From Melieria omissa (taxonomy: Eukaryota; Arthropoda; Insecta; Diptera; Ulidiidae): 64,000 nucleotides of DNA. The position numbers were made by a program, and so were the translations under genes. The notes under the pieces were generated by a model. It searched no databases and had not been told where the DNA came from. It saw only the letters and a program-made list of their open reading frames with translations. This document shows positions 35,326 to 46,098 of this stretch, piece after piece. Positions within the stretch are counted from its first letter, which is position 1; every line of letters starts with the position of its first letter. The DNA lies in the NCBI GenBank assembly GCA_963971225.1, contig OZ020267.1, positions 30,445,298 to 30,509,297 on the forward strand. The letters are read 5' to 3'.

Positions 35326-35616
35326 TTGTGTATAAACGCTGGAAATCATATTCCGATTATATTTCGAACCATTTAGTGCCTAATACCTTCTAGTAACCAA
35401 TCTAATCCAACCTCTATTCTGATCATCCCACTTAATTAGAAAAATGTTTGTGCATTAAATGGGTAAATAAGTAAAAGAGCCAACTCTACAACAAGAGATT
35501 CAATTGGATCTATTCCTGCTGCTAGGACTCGAACTAACCGGAACAAGTCATGGAGCATATTAAGCTTTTATTTTTTTAAACACGGATATGTTCGCAAGAT
35601 TTACACTATGCGAAAG
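35326..35616. other. Non-coding sequence, no gene seen
   Basis: Unique-looking sequence between the minisatellite and a LINE remnant. Confidence 0.4.
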
Positions 35617-35840
35617 GTAGGAAGGTCTTTGAGGTGTTGGAGTGGAAGATGATTTCCAAAATTTTGGACCCTATTTGTATTAGCAACGACTATCAAATAC
35701 GAAGCAACAACGAGTTGCTATGTATGAGCTATTCTTATACATGGACGTAGCAAAATGAATCAACATCCAGCGGCTACGCGCAGCTGGAGGAGTCTCCGTG
35801 TCTCTGGTGAGGAGCTAAGATGAGGATGCTCTACTTAGAG
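35617..35840 (+). pseudogene. LINE remnant, same kind as 30284-30851
   Basis: Reads FEVLEWKMISKILDPICISN then DYQIRSNNELL, matching FERKVLRKIFGPVRVGDDYRI. DNA for the INIQRLR step (CAACATCCAGCGGCTACGC at 35761) and GTGTCTCTGGTGAGG follow, with deletions between them. It stops where the minus-strand SINE begins. Confidence 0.75.
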
Positions 35841-36062
35841 TTTAACGCCGAATTTGAACTCCGGTTTTGCCAACTATCCTTTCACACTTGGAAGTTTTGT
35901 CATTGTCTGTAAAATGTGCACTTGTGCGATTCTTCTAATTCTCATCTGCTTCATGTGGATAGCGATAGAAGTAGACGAGTGTTTTACCAGTTCGAGCTGG
36001 GAATTGAACCTAGTGCCTCTGGTATGAAAAGCCGGCGCGCTTTCCGCGGATTATAGAGGCCG
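35841..36062 (-). mobile_element. tRNA-derived SINE family 1, copy 3, 3'-truncated
   Basis: On the minus strand the tRNA-like head (ATACCAGAGGCACTAGGTTCAATTCC, with B box GGTTCAATTCC) is followed by ACTCGTCTACTTCTATCG, TCCACATGAAG and AACTTCCAAGTGT, the same body as copy 1. It ends near ATTCGGCG, so the LINE-like 3' domain and tail are missing. It abuts LINE remnants on both sides, and no target duplication was found. Confidence 0.78.
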
Positions 36063-36310
36063 GTGAGCTACTGGGTAGGTCTGATAAATCAATATGACTT
36101 GGGCACATTTCCTTTAGGTGGGCTAAGCAGCTGAGGAAGTCTCGTCATACATTCGTAGAGCAGAAGCTCAATGGTGTCTTTGAGGTCTTCACTGCTGCAG
36201 AAGTCAGTTTCTAACAGACCCAGTCTATTGCGTACAGATCAGCGAGGCAGTGTCTAGTTGTGATTCCCTCAAAAATCCCTAAGGAGGCTTGTTGGATCTG
36301 CTCTGGTTGG
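36063..36310 (-). pseudogene. LINE remnant, region after RNase H
   Basis: Minus-strand pieces in shifting frames read RLGLLETDFCSSEDLKDTIE then LLLYECM, resembling the Cys-containing segment (GLLxxDFCRxC...EDTIEHLLYEC) that follows RNase H in I-group LINEs. Confidence 0.45.
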
Positions 36311-36317
36311 TTGAAGA

Positions 36318-36663
36318 CAGTGGTGCACACCGGGGGACGAGTAGTTTAATCCTTTCGGTAGTTTAGTTTTGAAATGCAAAATACTCTCAGTAGAAGTATT
36401 GTCATTCTATGAAAGTTGGGGTTAGAACATTATGTTGAATGCTCACAATTTCTGAAATCATCCTTTTATGCGGGAATATCGAAATCGGAAAAATATTTTG
36501 CATGATTTGCAGATTTGAATAATTGTTTTGAGAGGCATTAAAAACTTGCTGGGACATATTATCCCAGTAGTCCCGAAAAATTGCTGGTACAAAATATGGT
36601 TTCAAATGGTATTCGGCTCAAAATTTGTACACTCCCCAAAATGAAATCCTGTGTGTGCCACTG
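36318..36663 (-). mobile_element. hAT-like MITE family 2, copy 1 (346 bp)
   Basis: Ends CAGTGGTGCACACC and TGTGTGTGCCACTG are inverted. Flanking 8-mers GTTGAAGA and GTGGAAGG match at 6 of 8. The right 80 bp is the reverse complement of the left part of the element at 55829 (ATTTCATTTTGGGG, GAGCCGAATACCATTTGAAACC). A 67-aa minus-strand frame inside shows no known domain. Confidence 0.6.
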
Positions 36664-38384
36664 GTGGAAGGACAGATTTGCCTTTAAATCTTAACTTCTT
36701 TCAATCGGTTCAGTACCACTTGAATCACAAATCCATTATACAGAGAAGCTGAAAGTAAGAAAGTACCAATAACTTCTCCAAGGCGAGGTCACTTAGACCA
36801 TCGATGCCCACAAAACTGAAGCTCCAAGCCACATATAAAACTTGTCTGATTCTGAAACGTAACTGATTCCATTTAATTTGGCACACATTTTTCATTAAAA
36901 CCTGGCCTTCTCATTCAACTTTCATGCCATGATCTTAAATATTTTTACATGCGCATCGAAATATTCGTAAAGAGCAACAACAACAAAAATAATCATATGC
37001 GTTCGACACATTGGGAAAGGATTTGAAAATTTGTAGGCTGTCGTAAAACTGAAAAACGCCTCGGGGTTTTGCTGATTACAGCAAAATAAGCAAAACAAAC
37101 GTTGCTGTACCCGCAACGCAGCTCAGAGCGCAAAGGTTAACCGGACAATAAACATGTGCGGAATGTGCAGCAGCGGATCACACGTACTCTCGCAACACAC
37201 ACAAACACACATTTGCACAAATAACTGTAAATACACTCGTGAATGGGTGTAAGTGTGCGGTTCTTTTGGTATCGCTGCCATTGCATAAGAAAGAACACTT
37301 TAAATCTTTAATCGTCAAAATGCAACGTAATAAAATTTTACGACACTTTTATGTGTGCGCTATTAGAATTCCAAATCGGCAGAACGGCAGCATGGCAGGC
37401 AGACAGGCGCAGGCAGTGGTCGCAGTTGCGGCAGTCGGAGTGGGCCAACACAAAATCAGCGAGAAGCTATCTGCGCACAAATGAATACACACCGCTGCAT
37501 AGATGCAAATTTTATTACGCTTCAAATCCCAGCGATAATAATTTAATTTGCAGGCAGCAGCAGCGCCATTACGAAGATAAAAGCTAAAACAACAACAACC
37601 TGAAGCACACCTGCAACAAGGCAATAATAAAACAGTGACAAATGTGTGTCACGAGCGACGCCCGCAGACTCATTGATAGAAACCGCCAATAATTTTCATG
37701 GCAACCAGGTAACAACGTTATGGTGCTGTCTGTGTGAGTGTGTGTGTGTGTGTGTGGCGGGGGAGTGAAGAGGCGTTGGTACGAAAGCTATCGTCTGCAG
37801 CTAACTGTGACTGCTCACAACAATGTTCGCTGTGAGCGCATTTGTCGAACAATGTTGCGTTGCATTAGATAAGCGACAAGTTCAATCAGGTCTGAAGACA
37901 TAAGACGACATAATCAAGCCACATTATCCGAAATTATGGCAATAAACGAACTGGATCGATTGATCAGATGTGCACCACAACCAGTAATGCACGCAAGGAG
38001 ACGTTGCGGGTTTCGAAATCATCATAAATGTGTGTTTCTTACAAACATTTTCAAATGGTATTGGATTCAAAAATGTGAACGAAATTGCTTTCGAAATGAG
38101 ATTAATCGCTGCTGCGCATAGCAATAAACATTATTTGAAAAATAAACGACTTTCTATCAGAAGTCATGAAAGTATTCGAGTTCATTAAATTCGGCAAATA
38201 ACTAAAATGTATCAAAAAGAAAGAGAAAAAAAATGGAATTAGCCTCACTGAGGTTCTGGTTTGAGAGACATAAATAGGACTACATAGGCTTCTTCTGAAA
38301 GTTATAGGTCTATACGAAAATCAATGTAGCTTTGGGTTTGAAAAATATACCCTACGGATTCTCGTTAACAATAATAAAATCTCC
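36664..38384. other. Non-coding sequence, no gene seen
   Basis: Unique-looking DNA with a GTGTGTGTGTGTGTG run near 37738-37757. Open frames are unrecognised. Confidence 0.4.
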
Positions 38385-39960
38385 AGCTCGGACGTTTGAT
38401 GTGTCTAAGCATAGAACCGGAGGTAATTGTTTGCATCAGACAGGGTCCCCTTGTCAAGCAAAGTGAATACGAAGATGACCAAGGTCAGGTATCGAACATC
38501 ATCTACGTACCTGTACGGACAATCTAATCTCATTTCTGAATTTCGACACATTTGCACTAACTTCATATCCCACAAGGGAAAAATGGGGGCATTCTGGTGT
38601 GACAAGAGATGCTATCAACACCATTGTCACCTATGGCTACAAGTTAGAGAAAGGCACAAGATCTGGTCTCCACTCAGAAGTACTGCGGACTACGGAAAAG
38701 TCATTCAGACTGGCAGACTACTGTAGTATTTTTGAAGCGGATATTTTTTGGCAATCTAAAAAGCTGAGGTAATTGTTTGCATCAGACAGGGTCCCGTTGT
38801 AAGGTAAAGTATAGTTTAGGAATACGAAGACCAAAGCCAGGTATCGAACGTCATCGATGTACCTGTACGGACAATCTAATCCCATATCTGAACTTCGACA
38901 CACTTGCACTAGCTTCATCCATGAATGTTAAAATTTTTGTCAATAACTGGAACGCTGAGTTATCTGTATTGAAATCAAAGGTAAGTCAGAGCTGCCGAAC
39001 CCCAATTTAAGGCATTGAGCATCATCGTCTCACTCTCTGGCAGATTGCGGGCCACGCGGGGTTGGCAGGAAAATAAGCAGCGGGCAAGATGGCAAGAAAG
39101 GTACTCACCTTGTCCATTAACGAAGTGAATGACTTTGTTCGCGACTATTGTCAGACCCAATTGAGACACCTGCCTGGCACTATGGTGCTCCCTTTCCTTG
39201 AAGAACCGGACTCGATAGTCCAGTGGGTGGAGCGCTAGTTTCTCATACCAGAAGCCCTAGGTTCAATTCCTTGCTCTGGCTGGTAAAACGCCCATTTAAA
39301 ATATTGGAAAAACTAGTGTTGCATACACATTTCAAAAAACGGGTGATATATGTGGTATCACAATGGGCCTTTTAGGCCTCTGAGTGTGTCTCCTACAGAG
39401 GCAGCCAGCTTAACCTAACCTAACCTTCCTTGAAGGAAATGCGATTTATACTCCAACTGAGTCGAAGCTTCATTCGGCAGTGCGTTGGTGTCATAACCCA
39501 ACACTGCGCCATTGGGTCTGTGCTATTCAAATGGTTCCTCTCGTTCAAAGATGTCTGCAGTAGCTGTGGAGATGAAGAAGAGGTAGAAACGTTTAAACAG
39601 GCCGACTTCGTGCCCTGGAGTCAAGATTTGAGGACCTTGATCGGAAATTGACGAACTTGAGGGGACTTGCGACGAATATCAAAATATTACATCTGTTAGT
39701 CTCTGATAGAAACACGATGCCACACTTCTAAAATACTACACTTCTCAGGAATGCCGACTCAGCACCATGGGGTCAAGATTTCTGACGGACCTGCAAAGTA
39801 GATCTTCTCTTCTCTAATATGAGGTCGAAATGGTTTGTCCCAGACTGAGACTGTTTCTTAGCTTCAGAGCAAAAGAGAACGGGATTCAAAATGCGCCTCC
39901 GAGTCATCCATTCCTACCTAATCTATGCTATGTAGCCATGAGAATGCCCATACCACCATT
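38385..39960 (+). pseudogene. Decayed LINE with RNase H, internally duplicated, SINE inside
   Basis: At 38640-38750 a frame reads GLHSEVLRTTEKSFRLADYC followed by SIFEADI, the beta-strand region of a LINE RNase H. At 39030-39090 IAGHAGLAGNKQRARWQERY matches the WxxGHxGxxGNExAD..A end of that domain. After the SINE, FKDVCSSCGDEEEVETF (39550-39600) matches the Cys-rich segment that follows RNase H. A segment beginning GGTAATTGTTTGCATCAGACAGGG occurs twice (38431, 38768) and runs on through TACCTGTACGGACAATCTAAT, so about 200 bp was duplicated. Frameshifts and stops throughout. I-group LINEs are the non-LTR elements that carry RNase H. Confidence 0.72.
39204..39425 (+). mobile_element. tRNA-derived SINE family 1, copy 2 (222 bp), perfect TSD
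   Basis: TTCCTTGAAG flanks both sides (39194-39203, 39426-39435). A-box-like TAGTCCAGTGGGTGG (39217) and B box GGTTCAATTCC (39260-39270) are present. Compared with copy 1, about 130 bp of the body is deleted between CTGGTAAAAC and CCATTTAAAAT. The 3' domain TATCACAATGGGCC, TTTAGGCCTCTGAGTG is intact, and the tail is (AACCT)n. It interrupts the RNase H LINE remnant cleanly. Confidence 0.92.
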
Positions 39961-40304
39961 CAAGGCCCTTACCAAAGACAGAAACCCTGTAATCGCTTAA
40001 CCCTTTTTGCTACTTTGTTGCCATATGGCAACATGCTACTTTGTGGACGTCTGAATCTTCTATGGTTTCAAAATTAATTTGCTTGTTGGTCCTGAGAATA
40101 GTATGAACTTTTAGGAATAATACAAAATTATACAAAAATAAGTATACAGGATTTTTAAGTGTTATATCTTTATATAGCAAAAAAGAACAAGCAGAAAGAA
40201 ATAAAATAAATTTTTACAGTAACTCTAATATATTTTTGAAATAGTTTTAGCTGAAGTAAAGGAAGAAATATAAGCTTTGTAATTAGTTAAAATTTTACAT
40301 TTAA

Positions 40305-40547
40305 CCCTTTGCGATCCAGTGAAATTGTTTGGTTTGACGAGATAAATCACGAAAATGTTACACTTTCAATTGTATTAAATTTTTTCTTTTTTTTAATTTT
40401 TTTAAACAATAACGTGAAAAGGATTGGCGAACGACATTATTTCGAATGTTGAATGACATAAATTCGAAATTGATTGTAAATTCAAAATTATTGCTACAGT
40501 GTTTTTAAAGTTAGATCGCACAATTGTGTATGGTGGGTCGCAAAGGG
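40305..40547. mobile_element. TTAA MITE type 1 (243 bp)
   Basis: TTAA (40301-40304), CCCTTTGCGATCCA at the left, TGGGTCGCAAAGGG at the right, TTAA (40548-40551). The termini pair at 13 of 14 bases. TTAA duplication with a CCC start is typical of the piggyBac superfamily. No coding frame. Confidence 0.88.
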
Positions 40548-40671
40548 TTAAGTAATTACTACAGCCACAATCATTTGGTTGCTCTTATATATGACAACAC
40601 TGTAAAAAACAAGATCTGGGTGTAAATTAAAAAAAAATATAGAATGCAATTTATATAATCACACCGAAGCC

Positions 40672-40979
40672 TTCTTCTTCTTCTTGACTGGCACGACAGC
40701 CCGATACCGCGACTAAGGCCTAGCTATCCGCAACCAAACGTGTTGTGTACGCAAGGTTGGAAGGGTCCTACAGTTTTAGGCCGATTCCGAACGGCGAGTT
40801 GGGAGCTTTTTCATAGGCAATTTTACTCTCCATTTCCTGCTGAGAGGACAGCCGCCGAAAGAAAAATTTTTGTTTTTCTTTTTTTTTTCGGTGTTAACGC
40901 AACGGAATATTGAACCTGGGTTCGAGCGTCGCATTTGACTCGCGGCCCAACGCACTAGCCATTGAGATACGGCAGCTGC
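40672..40979 (-). mobile_element. tRNA-derived SINE family 2, copy 2
   Basis: On the minus strand it begins GCAGCTGCCGTATCTCAATGGCTAGTGCG (A-box region) and continues to GGTTCAATATTCC. It then shares AGCTCCCAACTCGCCGTTCGGAA, CTGTAGGACCCTTCCAACC, GCGTACACAACACG and TGTCGTGCCAGTCAA with 60686-61021, and ends in an (AAG)n tail. It lies within the TTAA element at 40001-41036. Target duplication unclear. Confidence 0.82.
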
Positions 40980-41036
40980 CTTAATCTATAAATAAAAAAA
41001 TTTAGCTTTGCTCCTTAAACACCTGTACCAAAAGGG

Positions 41037-41410
41037 TTAATGTAAGCAACTAAAAAATACACCTGAATACATTGTTGGAACAGAGTGTGATCTGTTAACA
41101 GAATATTATAACTAATGTCAAAAGATAAAATATAACATGGACTTTAATTTCAATTGATTTACTTTGTCGGTGATAAATGAGAAAAAATCATAGCCTTTAC
41201 AAGATCTCTTTGCTTCATTTCTTCGAAACACAATTTTTTATTTAACGTCTTTCTCTGCTTTTCTTACATTAGTTGTTCCTATTTTTTCCTCTACTTTTAC
41301 TTCCCCATTGTTTGATTTGTTGCTCCTTTTTTTCTAACAATTGAATTGTTGAAAATCTAATAAACCCCAACTCACTCACAACACTCACTGCCCCACTCTG
41401 CATCACTCAC
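41037..41410. other. Non-coding sequence, no gene seen
   Basis: AT- and pyrimidine-rich spacer. Its last eight bases TCACTCAC are the left target duplication of the next element. Confidence 0.4.
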
Positions 41411-41990
41411 CAGTGTTGCCAGATACCTGAAATGACTTTCTCCAGAATCGTAAAACAATACTGAAATTTCCTCCCCAAAGTTAAAAATATATCCATAATT
41501 TGTATTTTTTTGTTAATTTGCGTAATTTTAAAGAAATTAAGCTTCTCATAAAAAATAAAAATACATACATATAGTTTTTATTAAAGCCTTTTTATTCATC
41601 TTCAGCTTAACAAGAAAAATTTAACAAAAACAAAACATATAACAAATGAATATAAATAAAAAGTGCAATTTTTGACGGGATTTCATTGTGACAGCAATAA
41701 GTTCGAACGAGGTAGAACGAACTTACATTTGGTAATCTTAACAATTTTTGACACAATGGGAAGCATTCACTAATAAATAGTTGTGAAAATGTGTTTTGTT
41801 GCCAGGGTTCCGAATACATATTTCGTTATCTAAAAATCTCCCAAAAATCCACTAAGTATTCGAAAAATCCCCTAACATAAAATATAAATCTCCTAGACTA
41901 TCTCCTAATCAATTCTTCCTGATAAAAATTCTCCTAAACAGCCAAGAATTTGATAAATCTAGGAGGAAATCTGCTGATCTGGCAACACTG
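41411..41990 (+). mobile_element. hAT-like MITE family 1, copy C (580 bp), perfect TSD
   Basis: Ends CAGTGTTGCCAGATACCTG and CTGGCAACACTG. An exact 8-bp duplication TCACTCAC flanks it (41403-41410, 41991-41998). Where copy A has expanded arrays, this copy has only CTTCTCATAAAAAATAAAAATAC (about 41548). No coding frame, so it needs a transposase from an autonomous hAT. Confidence 0.93.
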
Positions 41991-41998
41991 TCACTCAC

Positions 41999-42600
41999 CA
42001 ACAACGCAATGCAACGTGCCGCTTTGCGTCGCTGCCTCACAACTACGCACCTGATTGCACCAAATGGCTCGATTGTGCCGCCTAAAGTGGCTCAAGTGCT
42101 GGCAATGGCAATGTTTGCCACTTGGTTGCTTATATTTTACCGTTATGTCTTTAAAAGCCTTTCACATTTGCAGAATTGTTCACAACAAAAAAAAATTAAT
42201 AAAATTTAAAAAATAAAAAAATATTAATAAAAAGTAGAAAGTAAACGACTTAAGTGCATCCAGCTCAAGCAGCGCGTGGCGGCAACTTGCAGCAAATTGT
42301 GGCAGTGATAGCCATAATTCCGTTCAAAATTTCCACTTCTGCACGTAGCTAAGCGCATTGTGGGCGTGTTGTTGCGGTTTTAATGCTTTTCGTGTTGCTT
42401 CTGTTGCGCATTTTTTGCTGCCATTACAGCTGCTCCGAGTTGATTTTATTCTACTTTCATGTTTTTTATTGCGCAATCACAGCGCACCACACAACGTTTG
42501 TCAATTACACGTTTCATAGCAGACACAACTTGCCAGCGATGTTATCGATGACAACAACAACAATGAACATAACAGCAAAACCTGCCCTGCCAGCAACTCA
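41999..42600. other. Non-coding sequence, no gene seen
   Basis: Unique-looking sequence. Open frames of 66 and 79 aa are unrecognised. Confidence 0.4.
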
Positions 42601-43690
42601 ACTAACTTTTAACGCACTTTAATCTAACTAATTCTCAACTAGTTGTGGTTGATAGTTGGATTATTTTCAATGGAGCCAACTGACTATTTTAACATGGCGA
42701 TGGCCTAGGCAGTAGTCAATTGTCCGACTCTGCATGACTTTTCGACTAACTTGAAGTTAGTTATTCAAAAGTTAGTTAAAAGTTATCTTATTTGTGGTTA
42801 GCTATAAACTAATTACATTTCAGTTAACTTCAAGTTTACTTTATTTAAACCATCTATAACTCAACTATTAGTTACGTCTTTATCCATAAAAATGGATATT
42901 TTTATGATTGTTATGTAAATTTAAAATTTTTGTATTTCCTTTTTTATTTGAAAAATGTTTAAATACCTAACAACTCTTCAAAACACTTGCGAGATGGCCT
43001 ATTTTTAAAATACCAATCAGCGATTTTTTTTTAATGCATTTTTTTTTTAACAATTTTCTTGGACACTAATATTTTCAATATAAATTCTGTTTTGGCTCTG
43101 CACATTAGCAGAGGAACAGGTGGCTTCTGATTTACCAATATTACATGAATTTAATTTATTTGAATACGAATCCATTTCCTTTTCCAAAAGCCTTCTAAAC
43201 TTTCTTTTGCTTGCACCTCTCATTTTGGCTTAGCTTAAATAATGAAAATTAAAGCAATCGCTTGAAATAATTATATAAAATTGTTTAACAATTCACGTTT
43301 TTTAATTTAGTTTTACACAATTAATTTTATTTCGCTGGACTGCGACCGCACGCACGAGGCTAAAGCACTGATTATGATTTCATAATGCACGAAAGAAAAT
43401 GACAAATATGTAAAATAAAATTCCAAAGAGCAAAAAAACAAACACCAATTAACTGTTTTTTTTAATTTCTATGCCACAAACGCACGCATTAAATTTGGGT
43501 GGGTTCTGCATTACTTTGCAGTTAGCTTATAGTTAGTGACATAAAATCGCATAAGAACAAATAGCAATTAACTGTTCTTTAAAATATGCCAAAAAGCAAA
43601 AGTTGCATTGTTTTTTGGGAAGTTCTGCATTACTTTGTAGTTAGCTTATAGTTAGGTCATGAAAGTTAACTAGAAGTGAGTTATTTTTGT
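42601..43690. repeat. Repeat-like block rich in GTTAGTTA/TAACTAAC
   Basis: Many GTTAGTTAAAAG, GTTAGCTATAAAC and AGTTAACTTCAAG motifs. A tandem pair of about 118 bp occurs near 43443-43680: CAATTAACTGTT, then TTCTGCATTACTTTG.AGTTAGC, TTATAGTTAG. It may be one diverged element, but no termini were identified. Confidence 0.45.
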
Positions 43691-44854
43691 AGTCGACTAC
43701 CGAGTTGCTTGCAGGGTGCAAATAGAGACAAACAAGTTGCCAGCACACGGATACCAACAACAACACCAACACTGACAGAGCAGCCGAAAAGTGGCGAGCA
43801 ATTGATTTTCAATACTTTCTTGCACGGCCACTTGAAAATGTTTTCATTTTGACCCCGCACCCCTTGCACTCCACTTGATTGCAGCCATCACACTTTACAT
43901 GGCACACACACACACCGACACACACACACGTCGTTGCAATGAATACTAACCAGCGCAGCCAACTGCCAACTGGCAGCAGCCTTCATTACGCCCCCCCCTA
44001 CCCCACCCCGTTCCACTATTCCCCTATGACGCCGCATCGTTTCGTTTTTCATTTTCCCGCTCTCGCTCGCGCCGTGTGTTGGCCGTCTGCCGCTGCGATA
44101 ACGCTGATCATTTTCGTTGCCGACAAGCATCTCATAAGTGCAGCATCACTTCCGTTTCATATTTTCTGCCCTCTTTGCCGCAACTTTTTTCTACAATTTC
44201 CACTTTTTTGCGCCTTCCTCATTCTTATGTTGCCTGCTATTCATAGGCTCACTGACTGACTGAGTGACTGGCTGACGGGTTGACTGTCTCTCACCCGCAT
44301 AACCTTGGCTCGCATAATGTGGAAGACAGCATTTTGCAGGTCGCAGCAGCTGCATGTTGTGTCGTCGTGCCGTCGCCATGTGGCTGGTCTGAGTGTGAGT
44401 CTGAGTGTGAGTGCGGGTGGGAGGCCACATTGGGCTGTAGGCATTTGCAATTCAATATCCATTTCATGCGATGTCATTCATTCGTCGTTCGTATCTGTGA
44501 TTTTAGCATTTTTCTGCCTGATTGCACGCAGCGCAGCCTACAGATAAATCCGATACGAGGCAATATCGGCAACACTAGGGTGGGCCGCATTTTGGAATGT
44601 TGCCATCGTACTTTTGACTGAAAAGAAACGAGAATTACTGCAGAAGAGTTCAATTTCAGGAGTCTTGCTTTTGCGGCTGTTGTTGTATTTGAGGGTTTTT
44701 TGGAACACATTTTTAATATGGAAAGTAAAGACAGAATTGACATACAGAATTGGTACAAAATCGAGTTGAGAAGAATTTGTTGTCGATCCGATTGGAACAG
44801 AATAAGACGTTGTCTTCGATTTGGTAAACCAAAATTAGCATTTCTATTAAAAAT
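43691..44854. other. Non-coding sequence, no gene seen
   Basis: Moderately GC-rich unique sequence with CA runs at 43902-43932 and GAGTGTGAGT repeats at 44390-44414. The longest frame (126 aa at 43879) lacks known motifs. Confidence 0.4.
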
Positions 44855-45670
44855 TTAAAATTATAAATAAATACATAAATAAACAAAAAATAAATAAATA
44901 AATAATTAAATCAATAAATAAATAAAAAATAAACAAATAAATAAATAAGTAAAAAAATGAATAAATAAATAAAAAAATAAAAAATTAATAATTAATTAAA
45001 TAAATAAATAAAGAATTAAATACAAAATTTTACTTATAAATAAATATATAAGTGAAATAATTAATAATTAAATAAAAATAAAAAAATGTATAAATAAATA
45101 AATAAAAAATTAATAAATAAATAACAAAATAATAAAACTAATAATTAATTAATTAAATAATAAAGAATTAAATACCAAATTTTACTTATAAATACATATA
45201 AAAGTAAAATAATAAATAATTAAATAAATAAATAATTAAATAAAAATAAAGAAAATATATAAATAAATAAACAAAAAATGAATAAATAAATAACAAAATA
45301 ATAAAATTAATAATTAATTAAATAAATAAATAAAGAATAAAATACAAAATTTTACTTAAAAATAAATATAAAAGTAAAATATTAAATATTAAATAAATAA
45401 ACAATTAAATAAATAAATAAAAATAATAATTAAATAAATAAATAATTAAATAATTAAATAAAAATAAAGAAAATATATAAATAAATAAATAAAAAATGAA
45501 TTAAGAAATAACAAAGTAATAAAATTAATAATTAGTTTAATAAATAAATAAATAAAGAATTAAATACAAAATTTTACTTATAAATAAATATATAAGTAAA
45601 ACGATAAATAATCAAATATAAAAAGAATTAAATAAATATATAAAATTTATATAAATAAATACAAAAATTT
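44855..45670. repeat. AT-rich array with long-period units
   Basis: Background of AAATAAATAAAT. The phrase AAGAATTAAATACAAAATTT, then TACTTATAAATAAATATA..AAGT, recurs near 45010, 45160, 45332 and 45555 (spacings about 150-220 bp), often preceded by TAATAATTAATTAAATAA. Confidence 0.75.
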
Positions 45671-46098
45671 AATAAGAACGATGAATTTGGTCTGCTTCAA
45701 TTTTTTGGCTGTCTTCGTTTTTGTAAACCAAGCTCAAAATTTTTTAAAATTTTTTTTATTAAAATAAAAAAAAAATTTTTGAACATTTTTTTTATTAAAA
45801 TTAAAAAAAAAAATTTTAATTTTTTTTAATTGAATTAAAATTTCAAAACAATAGACCACACAGTCTAAGTAATTTTTTTGAGGCGGCCACTTGGCCTTTG
45901 TTGATTACAAATCCTTCAACGCAACTAATGGCAGAAGAAGAATCGGTATGCTCATTATTTATCTAAAACTAACAGGGGCCTGTAATGTAAATTTGAAAAA
46001 AAAATTATGTGGCTATAAAAACCATACAAAACTCTTAACTAACGTTCATCCCGTCAGATTTCGATTTTCAAAAAAAATAAAACACATGTGTCTAATTA
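45671..46098. other. Non-coding; AT-rich
   Basis: A/T homopolymer-rich sequence. The 103-aa frame starting at 45891 runs into the R450 repeat and shows no known domain. Confidence 0.4.

Larger units (their letters stand above)
40001..41036 (+). mobile_element. TTAA-flanked piggyBac-like element with two nested inserts
   Basis: TTAA at 39997-40000 precedes CCCTTTTTGCTAC. The right end GTACCAAAAGGG is followed by TTAA at 41037-41040, and the two ends are near-complementary. A perfect 16-bp palindrome GTTGCCATATGGCAAC lies 17 bp in. The element holds a TTAA MITE (40305-40547) and a minus-strand SINE (40672-40979). Without them it is about 480 bp and non-coding. A diverged copy is at 62488-62975. 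Confidence 0.7.

Noticed and set aside
38405..38918. Pair of conserved minus-strand mini-proteins (MKLVQ.CR.S.M.LDCPYRY)
   Set aside because: Both copies lie in an internally duplicated LINE segment that codes on the plus strand; similarity is due to the duplication.
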